DNA of 64,000 bases. It comes from an uncultured Muribaculaceae bacterium (lineage in GTDB: Bacteria > Bacteroidota > Bacteroidia > Bacteroidales > Muribaculaceae). Made by a program: the position numbers and the translations under genes. The DNA lies in the NCBI GenBank assembly GCA_934667475.1, contig CAKUMB010000008.1:27494-91493 (forward strand), given 5' to 3'. This document shows, piece after piece, positions 34,390-43,972 of this stretch. The first letter of the stretch is position 1, and every line of letters starts with the position of its first letter. Under the pieces are notes generated by a model. The model worked only from the letters and a program-made list of their open reading frames with translations, ran no database searches and was not told where the DNA came from.

Positions 34390-37300
34390 ATGAACATGAA
34401 GAAAAATACCTATTTCGCATGTTTACGCGGTTTTGCTCTGGGCCTGACCTGCCTTCTGGCAGTGCCTCTGGCCAGCGCGGCAACCGTGATTCACAACAAT
34501 GTGGCCTACACCACGGGCAAACCCAAGACCAATGTGTCGGTGGCTAAGAGCACCAGTGCAACTGGCGCCTACACCGGAGAGATTGTAATTCCCGAAACCT
34601 TTGAGGAAAAAGGCATCACCTACACTGTGGTGGGTGTGGCTGCCAACGCCTTCAAGGCAACCACTGTGACCAAGGTGACTCTGCCTAAGACTTGCGTCAG
34701 CATTGGCCGCAACGCATTCATCGACTGCGCCGAGCTGACCAACTACCCTGTGCCCGAAGAGGCAACAGCACTTGGCAACGGTGCTTTCAAGGGCTGCAAG
34801 AAGATAACCGAAGCCTTTATCCCCGGCGGCGTGACCACTCCGCAAACGAGCGAAACGTTCAGCCAGTGCTCAAGCCTGAAGAAGCTCACCATCAAGGCTG
34901 GCACAAGCGCCCTGCGTGTGACCAACGGCCTCTTTGGCGGCGACTCCACAAGCTGGTATCCCCCAATCGAAGAGCTCGTGATTGAGCGCAACCTGACTAT
35001 GGAGAACGTGCTCAGCAACCAGAACCCCTTCCGCGGCGCCAAGTCGCTGAAGAAGGTGACTTTTGGCGGCGAGGCCACCACACTGCTGAGCGAGATGTTC
35101 TCGGGCTGCCCGCTGCTTGAGACAGTGGAGTTTGCCGAGGGCAACAAGGTGACCGCTCTTGGCGGCCAGGCCTTCAAGGGCTGCAAGGCCCTGAAGTCGA
35201 TAGTGCTGCCCAACGGCGTGACCGAAATTCCGTCGAGCGCATTTGCCAGCTGCACGGCTCTGCAGAGCGTGACACTTGGCAACGCCACCACCACCATCGC
35301 CGACTACTCGTTCAGCGACTGCAAGGCCCTGAAGTCGATTGAAATGCCCGCCACTGTGACATCGATCCAGGCAGGCGCGTTCAACAACAGCGGCCTGACC
35401 GGCGCACTCACAGTGCCCGCAGCAGTGCAGAGCATCGGCACCAACGCATTTGCCGGCACCAAGATTAAAAGCGTGTCGCTGCCCGCATCGGTGGCCACCA
35501 TTGGCGAGGGCGCATTCGCTCCCATCACCACTCTGGCAGGCATCACTGTGGCCGACGCCAACACCGCATTCAAGGTGAACAAGGGCGTGCTGACCACTGC
35601 CGACGGCAAGCGCCTGCTGGTGGTTGCACACCACGCAGCAGCAATGCCCACCGAACTCAACGACGACGCAATTGAGACCGTAGACCCCTACGGACTTGCA
35701 TACGCTCCCTACAAGACTGTGAAGCTGAGTGCACTCAAAAACCTCAGCAACAACGCATTCCAGAACGCCGACATCACCGAGTTCACGCTGAAAAGCGGCG
35801 TAACTGTGGGCTCGAACCTGTTCAGCGGTTCGAAGCTGGCCAAGCTCGTGATTGAGGATGGCCGCAACGAAGTGCCCCAGGGTCTTTGCAACGGCTGCGC
35901 CGAACTGAGCAGCGTGACCCTCTCGGCCACTACCACCAACATGATGAAGGACGCCTTTGCCAACTGCCCCAAGCTGGCATCGATGGAGATTCCCAGCAGC
36001 ACCAACTACATAGAGCCAGGCTCGGTGCCCAGCACCATCAAGAGCCTGCGCGTGCTCAACGTGAGCGTGCCCGTGCTGGCAGCCGGCGTGTTCACTCCCG
36101 AGCAGAAAGACGTGGAGTGCAAGGTTGCCGCCAACGCAGTTGACGCCTACAAGGCCGCCGGCCAATGGCAGTATCTGAACATTGTGGCCGACAACACCAT
36201 CTCGGGCAAGGGCGCCACTCTGGGCTGCCCCACCGGCCTCTACTTCGCCACCAAGGACGGCAAGCTGCTCTACAAGGACGAGCAGGGTCAGATTGTTGAC
36301 ACCAAGTTTGCCACAGGCGACCACGCATTCAACCTGGCCAGCTACAAGAACCGCATCTATGTGGGTGTGGCAGGCAAGGAGTTCCGCTACCAGAGCCCCA
36401 CAGCAGGCATGGGCGACGGCGAGGTGTTCTATGTGAACCGCACCAACGACATCTTCTATCGCGTGACTGTGCTCAACAACGTGGGCTATGAGGCATTTCA
36501 GGATCCGTTCTCGATGTCCATCATACCGAGCGACAACAAGATTTACATTGCCGACCGCAACGTGGGTATCCACGAGATGAGCGCCGACACTGTGGGCCTC
36601 TATGGCGCACAGCCCTTCTTCCTGCAAAACCAGTGGCTTCCCTACTACGGCGACAAGATGTCCTGGGGTGCAATTGGCGCAGGCTTTGCAAAAGACAGCA
36701 AGAACGTTTACTGGATGGCCAAGAAGTTTAACGGCCTTGGCATATTCCGCTTCACTACTGCCGACATCTATCCCGACGGAGGCGCCGGCAAGACACAGAA
36801 CTTCAAGGTGATTCTGTCTGACAACCAAATCACCACATTCTACCTCGACGAGACTCACGGCTACCTCTACTTCTACCTGCAGAAGAGCGTTAAACCCGAC
36901 CAGTACAAGCCCGGTGTGTACCGCATTGCCCTGGCCGACATCGCAGCTGCCGACGCAGCCAATGCCGAGGTTGAAATCACAGCCGCAACCCTTATCGACG
37001 ACTCTCCCGTGCTGCTCGAAGGCTCGGGCGACGAGATTACAGGTGTAACCCAAATCTCGGGCGACGACAAGAACGTGTATTGGGCCTACATCGCCACCAC
37101 TGGCGATGACAAGTCGGTGCCAGGCAGCGTTGCCTTCGATGCCCAGAACCCGCTGCACCACAGCGGCATCAAGTATGTGGCCGCCGACGGCAAGGACGCA
37201 ACAGTGAAGTTTGCCGTTGAAGGCGTTGAGGCCTACGGCGTGGTTGCCGCAACATTCGTTCCCGATCCCACAACTGGCGTTGACGCAGTGGTTGCCAGCC

Positions 37301-37503
37301 AGCAGGCAGTGGTCAAGGGTGCCGATGTGATTGTTCCCGCCGACGCCATTGTGAACATCTACAGCCTCAACGGCGCTCTGGTGGCTAACGCCAAGGTGGC
37401 CGCCAACGGCAGCGTGAGCCTCAACAGCATGGCTCACGGCCTCTACCTGGTGCGCATCGCCTACGCCAACGGCGCTAAGGAGACAGTGAAGGTGATTCGC
37501 TAA
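34390..37503 (+). CDS. BspA-type leucine-rich-repeat surface protein with a propeller-like region and T9SS-like tail
   Basis: A 1037-residue exported protein. After the signal peptide (to about residue 32, ending in PLASA), residues ~60-590 form an array of BspA/LRR_5 repeats, with units such as VTLPKTCVSIGRNAF, IVLPNGVTEIPSSAF and IEMPATVTSIQAGAF. Residues ~595-980 look different: repeated NRIYVGVAG, NKIYIADRN, KNVYWMAKK and GYLYFYLQK strands suggest a beta-propeller. The last ~55 residues (IVNIYSLNGALVANAKVAAN then GLYLVRIAY) fit the type IX secretion C-terminal signal. It is probably surface-attached and adhesive, by analogy with BspA. Confidence 0.85.
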   Translation: MNMKKNTYFACLRGFALGLTCLLAVPLASAATVIHNNVAYTTGKPKTNVSVAKSTSATGAYTGEIVIPETFEEKGITYTVVGVAANAFKATTVTKVTLPKTCVSIGRNAFIDCAELTNYPVPEEATALGNGAFKGCKKITEAFIPGGVTTPQTSETFSQCSSLKKLTIKAGTSALRVTNGLFGGDSTSWYPPIEELVIERNLTMENVLSNQNPFRGAKSLKKVTFGGEATTLLSEMFSGCPLLETVEFAEGNKVTALGGQAFKGCKALKSIVLPNGVTEIPSSAFASCTALQSVTLGNATTTIADYSFSDCKALKSIEMPATVTSIQAGAFNNSGLTGALTVPAAVQSIGTNAFAGTKIKSVSLPASVATIGEGAFAPITTLAGITVADANTAFKVNKGVLTTADGKRLLVVAHHAAAMPTELNDDAIETVDPYGLAYAPYKTVKLSALKNLSNNAFQNADITEFTLKSGVTVGSNLFSGSKLAKLVIEDGRNEVPQGLCNGCAELSSVTLSATTTNMMKDAFANCPKLASMEIPSSTNYIEPGSVPSTIKSLRVLNVSVPVLAAGVFTPEQKDVECKVAANAVDAYKAAGQWQYLNIVADNTISGKGATLGCPTGLYFATKDGKLLYKDEQGQIVDTKFATGDHAFNLASYKNRIYVGVAGKEFRYQSPTAGMGDGEVFYVNRTNDIFYRVTVLNNVGYEAFQDPFSMSIIPSDNKIYIADRNVGIHEMSADTVGLYGAQPFFLQNQWLPYYGDKMSWGAIGAGFAKDSKNVYWMAKKFNGLGIFRFTTADIYPDGGAGKTQNFKVILSDNQITTFYLDETHGYLYFYLQKSVKPDQYKPGVYRIALADIAAADAANAEVEITAATLIDDSPVLLEGSGDEITGVTQISGDDKNVYWAYIATTGDDKSVPGSVAFDAQNPLHHSGIKYVAADGKDATVKFAVEGVEAYGVVAATFVPDPTTGVDAVVASQQAVVKGADVIVPADAIVNIYSLNGALVANAKVAANGSVSLNSMAHGLYLVRIAYANGAKETVKVIR

Positions 37504-37564
37504 TCAGCACAAATGCAACCCTAAGCGCGCCTCATAGCATTTGAGCACGCTTTCCCTAATAACC

Positions 37565-37607
37565 AAGCCGGGGTTGCCCACAGCAAGTGGGCAACCCCGG
37601 CTTCCTT
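37565..37607 (+). terminator. Terminator of the LRR protein gene
   Basis: Perfect 17-base stem, aagccggggttgcccac (37565-37581) with gtgggcaaccccggctt (37587-37603), five-base loop, followed by CCTTTT. It lies about 60 bases after the stop codon. Confidence 0.85.
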
Positions 37608-37710
37608 TTACCCCTTACCCATGAGGCCGCCAGCGGCCGGTGTGCCAATGCGGCGCCAACAATTATCAATAATTAAATAAAATAATTCAGCGGCTTAGCG
37701 GGCTTTTAGC

Positions 37711-37718
37711 TAACTTTG
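37711..37718 (+). promoter_or_regulatory. Probable -7 box of the dut operon
   Basis: TAACTTTG, 37 bases before the dut ATG at 37756. No TTTG at the expected distance. Its position rules out the in-frame start near 37723. Confidence 0.5.
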
Positions 37719-37755
37719 TAGGTTGATATTGACACAACATATAACGACAACTGAC

Positions 37756-38199
37756 ATGCAACAGATAAAAGTGAAGATAGTGAACCGCAGTGCCAATGCA
37801 CTGCCCGCCTACGGCACCAGTCAAAGCGCCGGCATGGACCTGCGCGCGTGGCTCGACGAGCCTGTGACGCTGCAGCCGCTTGAGCGCCGACTGATTCCAA
37901 CTGGCGTGAGCATTGAACTGCCGCAGGGGTATGAGTGCCAGATAAGGCCGCGCAGCGGACTGGCGCTGAAACGCGGGCTGACGCTGCTCAACACTCCTGG
38001 CACCATCGACGCCGACTACCGCGGCGAGATTGGCGTGATAATGGTGAACCTCGACAGCAAGCCGCAGACCATTGAAAACGGTGAGCGCATATGCCAAATG
38101 GTGGTGGCGCGCCACGAGGTGGTGCAGTGGGTGCCCGTAGGCGAGCTGGGCAGCACCGAGCGCGGCGAAGGCGGCTTTGGGCACACTGGCGTGAAGTGA
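37756..38199 (+). CDS. dut: dUTP diphosphatase
   Basis: Hydrolyses dUTP to dUMP and pyrophosphate. The 147-residue trimeric-type dUTPase shows the five motifs: [27 protein letters not shown] with the catalytic Asp and Tyr, [11 protein letters not shown], and the C-terminal [10 protein letters not shown] arm. The chosen ATG gives the usual length and follows the -7 box. It is the first gene of a run with a TPR protein and a DUF4292 lipoprotein, an order I recall from other Bacteroidales. Confidence 0.96.
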   Translation: MQQIKVKIVNRSANALPAYGTSQSAGMDLRAWLDEPVTLQPLERRLIPTGVSIELPQGYECQIRPRSGLALKRGLTLLNTPGTIDADYRGEIGVIMVNLDSKPQTIENGERICQMVVARHEVVQWVPVGELGSTERGEGGFGHTGVK

Positions 38200-38246
38200 C
38201 GCACCCCCTACCCCACACTCATCATATTATCACAGCAACAATAGCA

Positions 38247-40025
38247 ATGAAGCATTTATCAAGACACATAATAGTGGCATTTGCCGCCCTGATGGCCGCA
38301 GTGCCTGTGCTGGCCGGCGGCAAAAAGGGCGGCAGCGAGGCTACGGCCAATCAGCGCAAAGCCGAATACGTGTTTGTGGAGGCACAAAACCAGAAGTCGC
38401 TTGGCCACAGCGCGGCATTCTTCGACCTTGTGAACTATGCCCACAGCCTCGACCACGGCAACACGGCCATAGGCTACTACCTGGGCTACTGCCTGGTGAC
38501 GATGGACAACCCCACCCGCGACAAGGCCGAGCGCGGCCTTGAGCTGATGCGCGCCCACGTCGATGCAGTGCCCTCGGACTACTACGAGGCGTCGTTCTAC
38601 AGCGACGCCAGCATGGCAATGGGCCGCAAAGACGAAGCCCTGCGCGTGATAAAGCGGCTAACGCAGCTCAACCCCACCGATGCCGAGGCGCAGATTCGCC
38701 TGGCAGAGTGCTACTCGCGCCTGAACAACTACCGCGCGGCCATAGCCACCTACGACTCGATTGAGCGCCACCAGGGCAAAAGCATGGAGCTGTCGGCAAA
38801 GAAGATTGCCGCCTACTCGGCACTCAACGACACAACCGGCGCACTGGCCGAAACGCGCTCGCTGCTGGCGTCGGCTCCGCACAATGCCACCTACAACATG
38901 GCCATGAGCAAGATGATGCAGCAGTTTGGCATGACCGACAGCGCCCTGCACTACATCGACCTGGCACAGCGCTACGACCCCGACAACGGCATGATATACC
39001 TCACCAAGGCCCAATACTACAACCTGATGGGCGACTCGGCCAACTGCGACAAAGAGGTGTACCGTGCCCTCACCGCCCCCAACCTCGACATCGACGACAA
39101 GGTGGGCGTGCTGGCCACCTACACCGGTTCGCTGCTGCAAAGCCGTGACTCCACGGGCAGAGTCGACCGCCTGTTTAAGGTGCTGCTGCGCCAGCACCCA
39201 CACGAGGGCGCGGTGCACGACCTCTACAGCGAATATCTGGTGGCGCGCAACGACTACAAAGGCGCGGCCGAGCAGTTGGGCTACATGCTCGACGTCGACC
39301 CCACCGATGCGCGCGGCTGGCGCAAACTAATGATAGTGAACATGATGGGCGAGAACTATCCAGCCGCCATCAAGGCCGCCCAGCGCGCCCTTGAATATAA
39401 CCCCGACAGCATCAACCTGTATAAATACATTGCTCCGGCCTACTTCCAGATGAAGCAGTATGGTAAGGCACTGCAGACCTACGACCACGCGCTGAGCCGT
39501 GTGGACTCCACGCAAACGCAGCTGCGCAGCGACCTGATAGGCGGCAAGGGCGATGTGTATTTTGAATTGGGCGACACGGCGAAGGCCTTTGCCGCCTACG
39601 AAAAGGCGCTGCAGGTGTTTCCCGGCAACTCGAGCATCCTCAACAACTACGCCTACTTCCTTGCCGAGTGCGACTCAGCCCTCGACAAGGCCGAGAGCAT
39701 GGCCGGCAAGGCGGTGAACGCCAACCCGGACAACACTACGTTTCTCGACACCTACGCGTGGATATTCTTCAAAAAGGGCGACTACCAGATGGCCCTGTTC
39801 TACATAAAGAGCGCCATTGACAACGATGACACGGGCAGCACCGACGTGATTGAGCACTACGGCGACATATTGTGGTTCAACGGCAAGCATGCCGAGGCTG
39901 CCGAGCAGTGGAAGAAGGCCCTTGAGGCTGCCGGCAAGGGAGCCAGCGCCACTCTGCGCCAGAAGGCCGAGAGCGGCCAGTATGCAGAGCCGGCACACAA
40001 GGCAAAACCAACAACGAAACAATAA
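38247..40025 (+). CDS. Exported tetratricopeptide-repeat protein
   Basis: A 592-residue protein with signal MKHLSRHIIVAFAALMAAVPVLA. The rest is a TPR solenoid from about residue 40 to 560; clear units include AEAQIRLAECYSRLNNYRAA, SINLYKYIAPAYFQMKQYGK and LIGGKGDVYFELGDTAKAFA. The C-terminus (EHYGDILWFNGKHAEAAEQW) is a typical last repeat. The start at 38247 was chosen for the signal peptide; an upstream in-frame start would overlap dut. It lies 17 bases before the DUF4292 lipoprotein and likely acts with it in the periplasm. Confidence 0.88.
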   Translation: MKHLSRHIIVAFAALMAAVPVLAGGKKGGSEATANQRKAEYVFVEAQNQKSLGHSAAFFDLVNYAHSLDHGNTAIGYYLGYCLVTMDNPTRDKAERGLELMRAHVDAVPSDYYEASFYSDASMAMGRKDEALRVIKRLTQLNPTDAEAQIRLAECYSRLNNYRAAIATYDSIERHQGKSMELSAKKIAAYSALNDTTGALAETRSLLASAPHNATYNMAMSKMMQQFGMTDSALHYIDLAQRYDPDNGMIYLTKAQYYNLMGDSANCDKEVYRALTAPNLDIDDKVGVLATYTGSLLQSRDSTGRVDRLFKVLLRQHPHEGAVHDLYSEYLVARNDYKGAAEQLGYMLDVDPTDARGWRKLMIVNMMGENYPAAIKAAQRALEYNPDSINLYKYIAPAYFQMKQYGKALQTYDHALSRVDSTQTQLRSDLIGGKGDVYFELGDTAKAFAAYEKALQVFPGNSSILNNYAYFLAECDSALDKAESMAGKAVNANPDNTTFLDTYAWIFFKKGDYQMALFYIKSAIDNDDTGSTDVIEHYGDILWFNGKHAEAAEQWKKALEAAGKGASATLRQKAESGQYAEPAHKAKPTTKQ

Positions 40026-40042
40026 AAGCACAAACAGAATAT

Positions 40043-40897
40043 ATGACAAAAAAGACACTTGCACTGGCCCTTGTGGCCACTATGGGCATGGGGCTCACGG
40101 CCTGCGGATCGCAGCGCAGCGCCATCGACACCGTGGGCATTGCCACACAGCCCACCCCGGCCGCCAACGAGCCCAACGTGACCGAGCGGCTCAACGCCAT
40201 AGCCGAGGCCACGGCCGACTGGAGCACGCTTAGCGCCGGCGGCACCATTGGCATTGGCGGAGCCAAAAATTTTTCATCGAAGATGCAAATGCGCATGGAG
40301 CGCGGCAAAAGCATCTACATATCGCTGCGGCCGCTGCTGGGCATAGAGGTGGGCCGCCTGGTGGTGGTGGGCGACTCGGTGATAGTTATCGACAAGCTGC
40401 ACAAGCGCTACATTGCCGCCAACGCGTCACTGCTCACCAACGGCGTGCCGGTGGACGTGACCACGCTGCAAGACATATTTCTGGGCCGCCCATTCGTGCT
40501 GGGCGAAGGCTCATTTGCCAAGCGGCTTGTGGGCAAGGTGAAGATGACCCGCGTCGACGGCTCGATGGTGATGGAGCCACGCAAGCATTATGCGGGCTTC
40601 ACCTACATCTTCACATTCAACACCGACAACCGGATGACGGCTGCCAACGTGAAGCCCTCGGGCTCGAAGACAGCCACCTACAGCGTGAAGTATGCCGACG
40701 TGAACACTTCGACCCCGGCCGGCAGCGTGGCCGGCAGCGTGAGCGCAGCCTCCGAGGTGAAGGGTCAGCCGTTTGAGCTCTACATCGACTACGGCGGCAT
40801 GACGTGGAACGAGAGCGTGAAAATCGACACCAAGGTGCCCAGCGGATACACGCGGGTGGACAGCCGCCAGCTGCTGAACATGCTGGGCAGCAAATAG
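40043..40897 (+). CDS. DUF4292 lipoprotein
   Basis: A 284-residue lipoprotein; the signal MTKKTLALALVATMGMGLTAC ends at the lipobox cysteine. The mature part has the DUF4292 layout resembling LolA/LolB-like open barrels: LSAGGTIGIGGAKNFSSKMQ, MERGKSIYISLRPLLGIEVG, GDSVIVIDKLHKRYI, and a final IDTKVPSGYTRVDSRQLLN. In other Bacteroidales it sits between the TPR protein and an M23 peptidase. Here the next gene is a GNAT enzyme instead. A role in lipoprotein or envelope transport is inference from fold resemblance. Confidence 0.85.
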   Translation: MTKKTLALALVATMGMGLTACGSQRSAIDTVGIATQPTPAANEPNVTERLNAIAEATADWSTLSAGGTIGIGGAKNFSSKMQMRMERGKSIYISLRPLLGIEVGRLVVVGDSVIVIDKLHKRYIAANASLLTNGVPVDVTTLQDIFLGRPFVLGEGSFAKRLVGKVKMTRVDGSMVMEPRKHYAGFTYIFTFNTDNRMTAANVKPSGSKTATYSVKYADVNTSTPAGSVAGSVSAASEVKGQPFELYIDYGGMTWNESVKIDTKVPSGYTRVDSRQLLNMLGSK

Positions 40898-40913
40898 AAT
40901 CAAGCACAAGCAG

Positions 40914-41861
40914 ATGATTGAAATCAGCCTATACCAGCCAGCCATGCAGCAGGAGTGGGATGAGTTTGCGCGCCAGTCGCGCAACGCCACATTCCTGCTG
41001 CAGCGCGGCTACATGGACTACCACAGCGACCGCTTCAGCGACTTTTCGCTGGTGGCGCGCACTCCGCAGGGGCGGCTGGCAGGACTGCTGCCGGCCAACC
41101 GGGCAGGCGACACCGTGCTCAGCCACCAGGGGCTGACCTACGGCAGCTGGATAGTGTCCTTCCGCCACTTCGACGCCACGGTGATGATGGAAATCACAGC
41201 CGCCGCCATAGGTTTTCTTAGGGACAACGGCGTCAGCCACCTGGTGTACAAGCCCATACCCTACATCTACCACCGCTACCCCGCCGACGACGACATATAC
41301 GCACTGTGGCGGCACGGCGCGCGCCTGGCCGAGTGCAACATATCCACCGCCATCGACCTTGCCAACCCCATTCCCTACGACCGCGGCAACAAAAGCGGCC
41401 TTAAGGTGGCACAGCGCGCCGGCCTAAAGGTGGAGCAGACCGACTCGGCCTACCCCGAATTCTGGCAGCTGCTGAGCGATGTGCTCGGGCAGCGGCACGA
41501 TGCCAAGCCGGTGCACACGCTGGCCGAGATTGAACTGCTGCACAGCCGCTTCCCCGACCACATAAAGCTATACACAGCCACCCTTGGCGGCAAGGTGGTG
41601 GCCGGCACGGTGATGTTTGCCGACGGGCCGGTGGCCCACAGCCAGTATATAGCGTCGAGCGACGAGGGCCGCCGGCTGCACGCCCTCACGGCAGTGTTTG
41701 CCCGCGTGGCGGCCGACGCCACCGCCATGGGACGGCGCTACCTCGACTTCGGCATATCGAATGAAGACCACGGACGGCTGCTCAACGCCGGACTCGTGCA
41801 GCAAAAAGCACGGCTCGGGGGGCGCGGCGTGGCCTACAACACATTCACACTCGACCTGTAG
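40914..41861 (+). CDS. GNAT/FemAB-like N-acyltransferase
   Basis: A 315-residue transferase. The N-terminal part (NATFLLQRGYMDYHSDRFSD, then LVARTPQGRLAGLLPANR) and the C-terminal KLYTATLGGKVVAGTVMFAD match the Acetyltransf_6/FemAB-like GNAT layout. Such enzymes acylate amino sugars or peptidoglycan-linked amino acids. It is 29 bases upstream of a Wzx-type flippase, so modification of an exported glycan is the likely job. No donor or acceptor can be named. Confidence 0.75.
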   Translation: MIEISLYQPAMQQEWDEFARQSRNATFLLQRGYMDYHSDRFSDFSLVARTPQGRLAGLLPANRAGDTVLSHQGLTYGSWIVSFRHFDATVMMEITAAAIGFLRDNGVSHLVYKPIPYIYHRYPADDDIYALWRHGARLAECNISTAIDLANPIPYDRGNKSGLKVAQRAGLKVEQTDSAYPEFWQLLSDVLGQRHDAKPVHTLAEIELLHSRFPDHIKLYTATLGGKVVAGTVMFADGPVAHSQYIASSDEGRRLHALTAVFARVAADATAMGRRYLDFGISNEDHGRLLNAGLVQQKARLGGRGVAYNTFTLDL

Positions 41862-41890
41862 CAACCCTCGACACACACAATAAGAATTAT

Positions 41891-43321
41891 ATGGCAAAAG
41901 GCGGCATATCGAAGATGGCCATTAAGGCAATGGGACTGTTTGGCGGCGTGCAGGTGGCAGGCATACTGTGCTCCATAGTGCGCACCAAGCTGGTGGCGCT
42001 GTGGATAGGCCCGGTGGGCATGGGGCTGTTCGGACTGTTCAACCAGGCCCTGGAGATGCTCAACACCGCCACCAACCTGGGCGTGCGCTCGAGCAGCGTG
42101 CGCGATGTGTCGCAGGCCATCGACAGCGGCGACCGCAGCCACGTGGCGCGCGTGATAGCCGTGGTCAGGCGGTGGTCGGTGTGGCTCGGCCTGGGCGGAA
42201 CACTCATCACCGCGGCACTTGCTCCTGCGCTGAGCCGCCTGTCGTTTGGCGACGAAAGCCACCTGTGGGGCTTTGTGGCCCTTGCGGCTGCCGTGCTGCT
42301 TATGGCGCTCACCAACGGCGAGTATGCCGTGCTGCAGGGCACCGCACGCCTGCGCCGCCTGGCCAGCGTCACGCTGTGGGGCACGCTGGGCGGCCTGCTC
42401 ATCAGCGTGCCACTGTTCTACTGGCTGCGCGAGCGCAGCATTCTGCCATCAATCATAGCCTACGCCGCATGCTGCGCCGCAGCCGCATGGGTGCTGCGCG
42501 ACCGCACATGGCCTCACGCCCAAGTGCCCGCAGGCGAGGCGGCCCGCATGGGGCTGGGATTCGTGAGGCTGGGCGCCTACATGACGGCGGGCAGCCTTGT
42601 GTCGATAGCCGCATCCTACGCCTTCAGCTCGTGGCTCAACCACGCGGGAGGCACCGGTGAGGTGGGCCTGTATCAGGCGGGCTACACGCTGGTGAACAAA
42701 TACACCGGCCTGGTGCTCACGGCCCTGGGCATGGAATACTACCCCCGGCTGGCACGCGTGGCCGGCAGCCGCCTGCGCCTGCGCGCCATGGTAGGCCAGG
42801 AGGTGGTGCTGTGCATGGTGGTGATGGCGGCCGTGGTGGCGCTGATGATGGTGCTGCGCGAGCCAGTGGTGAAGCTGCTGTATTCAGGCGAGTTTGTGGC
42901 GGTGCTGGGCATGGTGTCGTGGTGCCTGGTGGGCACGGTGTTCAGGGCGCTGTCGTGGTGCATGTCGTTTGTGATTCTGGCCAAAGGCGACGGCCGCACC
43001 TTCCTTGCCACCGAAACGCTGAGTGCGGCCGTGGGGCTGGCGCTGAACGTGGTGTGCTACATGCATTGGGGGCTCGACGGGCTGGGCATGTCGTTTGCCG
43101 CCTGGTATGTGGTCTACACCGCCATTGTGGCCGTGGTGTACTTCTGGCACTACCGCCTGCGCATGGCGCGCACATGCGCATGGGCGGCTGCGTGGGGGCT
43201 GGCGGTGGCAGTGGCCGCACTGTGGGCAGTGAGTGGAGGCCACACACTGGCGGCCGCAGCGGTGGCGGCCGCAGCGGTGGCCGTGTGCCTTGCCGTGGTG
43301 AGGCGCGTGTGGCGGCGTTAG
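41891..43321 (+). CDS. O-antigen/polysaccharide flippase (Wzx-like, MATE/MOP superfamily)
   Basis: A 476-residue polytopic protein with about 12-14 membrane segments. The N-terminus MAIKAMGLFGGVQVAGILCS and VALWIGPVGMGLFGLFNQALE are typical of Bacteroidota O-antigen translocases, which move lipid-linked repeat units across the inner membrane. The last ~40 residues are an alanine/valine-rich helix ending in RRVWRR. It ends the dut-led run. No other polysaccharide gene is adjacent, though two glycosyltransferases lie 3 to 5 kb downstream. Confidence 0.87.
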   Translation: MAKGGISKMAIKAMGLFGGVQVAGILCSIVRTKLVALWIGPVGMGLFGLFNQALEMLNTATNLGVRSSSVRDVSQAIDSGDRSHVARVIAVVRRWSVWLGLGGTLITAALAPALSRLSFGDESHLWGFVALAAAVLLMALTNGEYAVLQGTARLRRLASVTLWGTLGGLLISVPLFYWLRERSILPSIIAYAACCAAAAWVLRDRTWPHAQVPAGEAARMGLGFVRLGAYMTAGSLVSIAASYAFSSWLNHAGGTGEVGLYQAGYTLVNKYTGLVLTALGMEYYPRLARVAGSRLRLRAMVGQEVVLCMVVMAAVVALMMVLREPVVKLLYSGEFVAVLGMVSWCLVGTVFRALSWCMSFVILAKGDGRTFLATETLSAAVGLALNVVCYMHWGLDGLGMSFAAWYVVYTAIVAVVYFWHYRLRMARTCAWAAAWGLAVAVAALWAVSGGHTLAAAAVAAAAVAVCLAVVRRVWRR

Positions 43322-43364
43322 CCTGCTGATATGACGCTTAATAAAGGTAAAAAAGCACCTTAAT

Positions 43365-43396
43365 TTTGGCCAAGACGAAAATAGTGGCTATCTTTG
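43365..43396 (+). promoter_or_regulatory. Promoter of greA-hit
   Basis: TTTG (43365-43368) with TATCTTTG (43389-43396), a 20-base gap. The leader of about 90 bases contains atctcat / atgagat (43431-43451) followed by TCTTCTGTTTTTT, which resembles a weak terminator ahead of greA. Confidence 0.65.
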
Positions 43397-43493
43397 CAGC
43401 GTAATAAAAAAATATTATCAACTACGAGGGATCTCATAAGCAAACAATGAGATTCTTCTGTTTTTTACTAATTACTAAATATAAATTTTTACC

Positions 43494-43964
43494 ATGGCTA
43501 TAAGCTATATGACTCAGGAAGGCTACGACGCCAAGATGAAGGAACTCGCACACCTTGAAAATGTGGAGCGCCCCGACGTGGTGCGCGCCATAGCCGAGGC
43601 TCGCGAAAAGGGCGACCTGTCGGAAAACGCCGAATACGACGCCGCAAAGGAGCGCCAGGGCATGCTCGAGGCCAAAATCGCAGAGCTGAAAAACCTTGTT
43701 GCCACCGCACGCATCATTGACCAAAGCAAGCTGCAGACCGATGAAGTGCAGCTGCTCAACAAGGTTACCATCAAGAATTTGAAGAACAATGCAAAAATGA
43801 CATACACCATAGTGAGCGAGACCGAGGCCAACCTGCGCGCCGGAAAAATCTCAATCACCACCCCCATTGCCAAGGGCCTCATTGGCCACAAAGTGGGCGA
43901 TGTGGTAGAGGTGCAGGCCCCCGTGGGCAAAATGCAGTTTGAAATCATTGAAATAAGCATCTGA
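43494..43964 (+). CDS. greA: Transcription elongation factor GreA
   Basis: Rescues backtracked RNA polymerase by stimulating transcript cleavage. The 156-residue protein has the N-terminal coiled coil with the conserved acidic tip (REKGDLSENAEYDAAKERQG, Asp and Glu in DLSENAEY) and the C-terminal FKBP-like domain (ITTPIAKGLIGHKVGDVVEV). It is followed nine bases later by a HIT family gene in the same direction. Confidence 0.96.
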   Translation: MAISYMTQEGYDAKMKELAHLENVERPDVVRAIAEAREKGDLSENAEYDAAKERQGMLEAKIAELKNLVATARIIDQSKLQTDEVQLLNKVTIKNLKNNAKMTYTIVSETEANLRAGKISITTPIAKGLIGHKVGDVVEVQAPVGKMQFEIIEISI

Positions 43965-43972
43965 TATAAACT

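Noticed and set aside
34870..37437. Very long open frame (over 850 codons) antisense to the LRR protein gene
   Set aside because: GC-rich DNA with biased third positions keeps the opposite strand open. The protein is Cys/His/Val-rich with no recognisable domain, and the plus-strand gene is clearly real.
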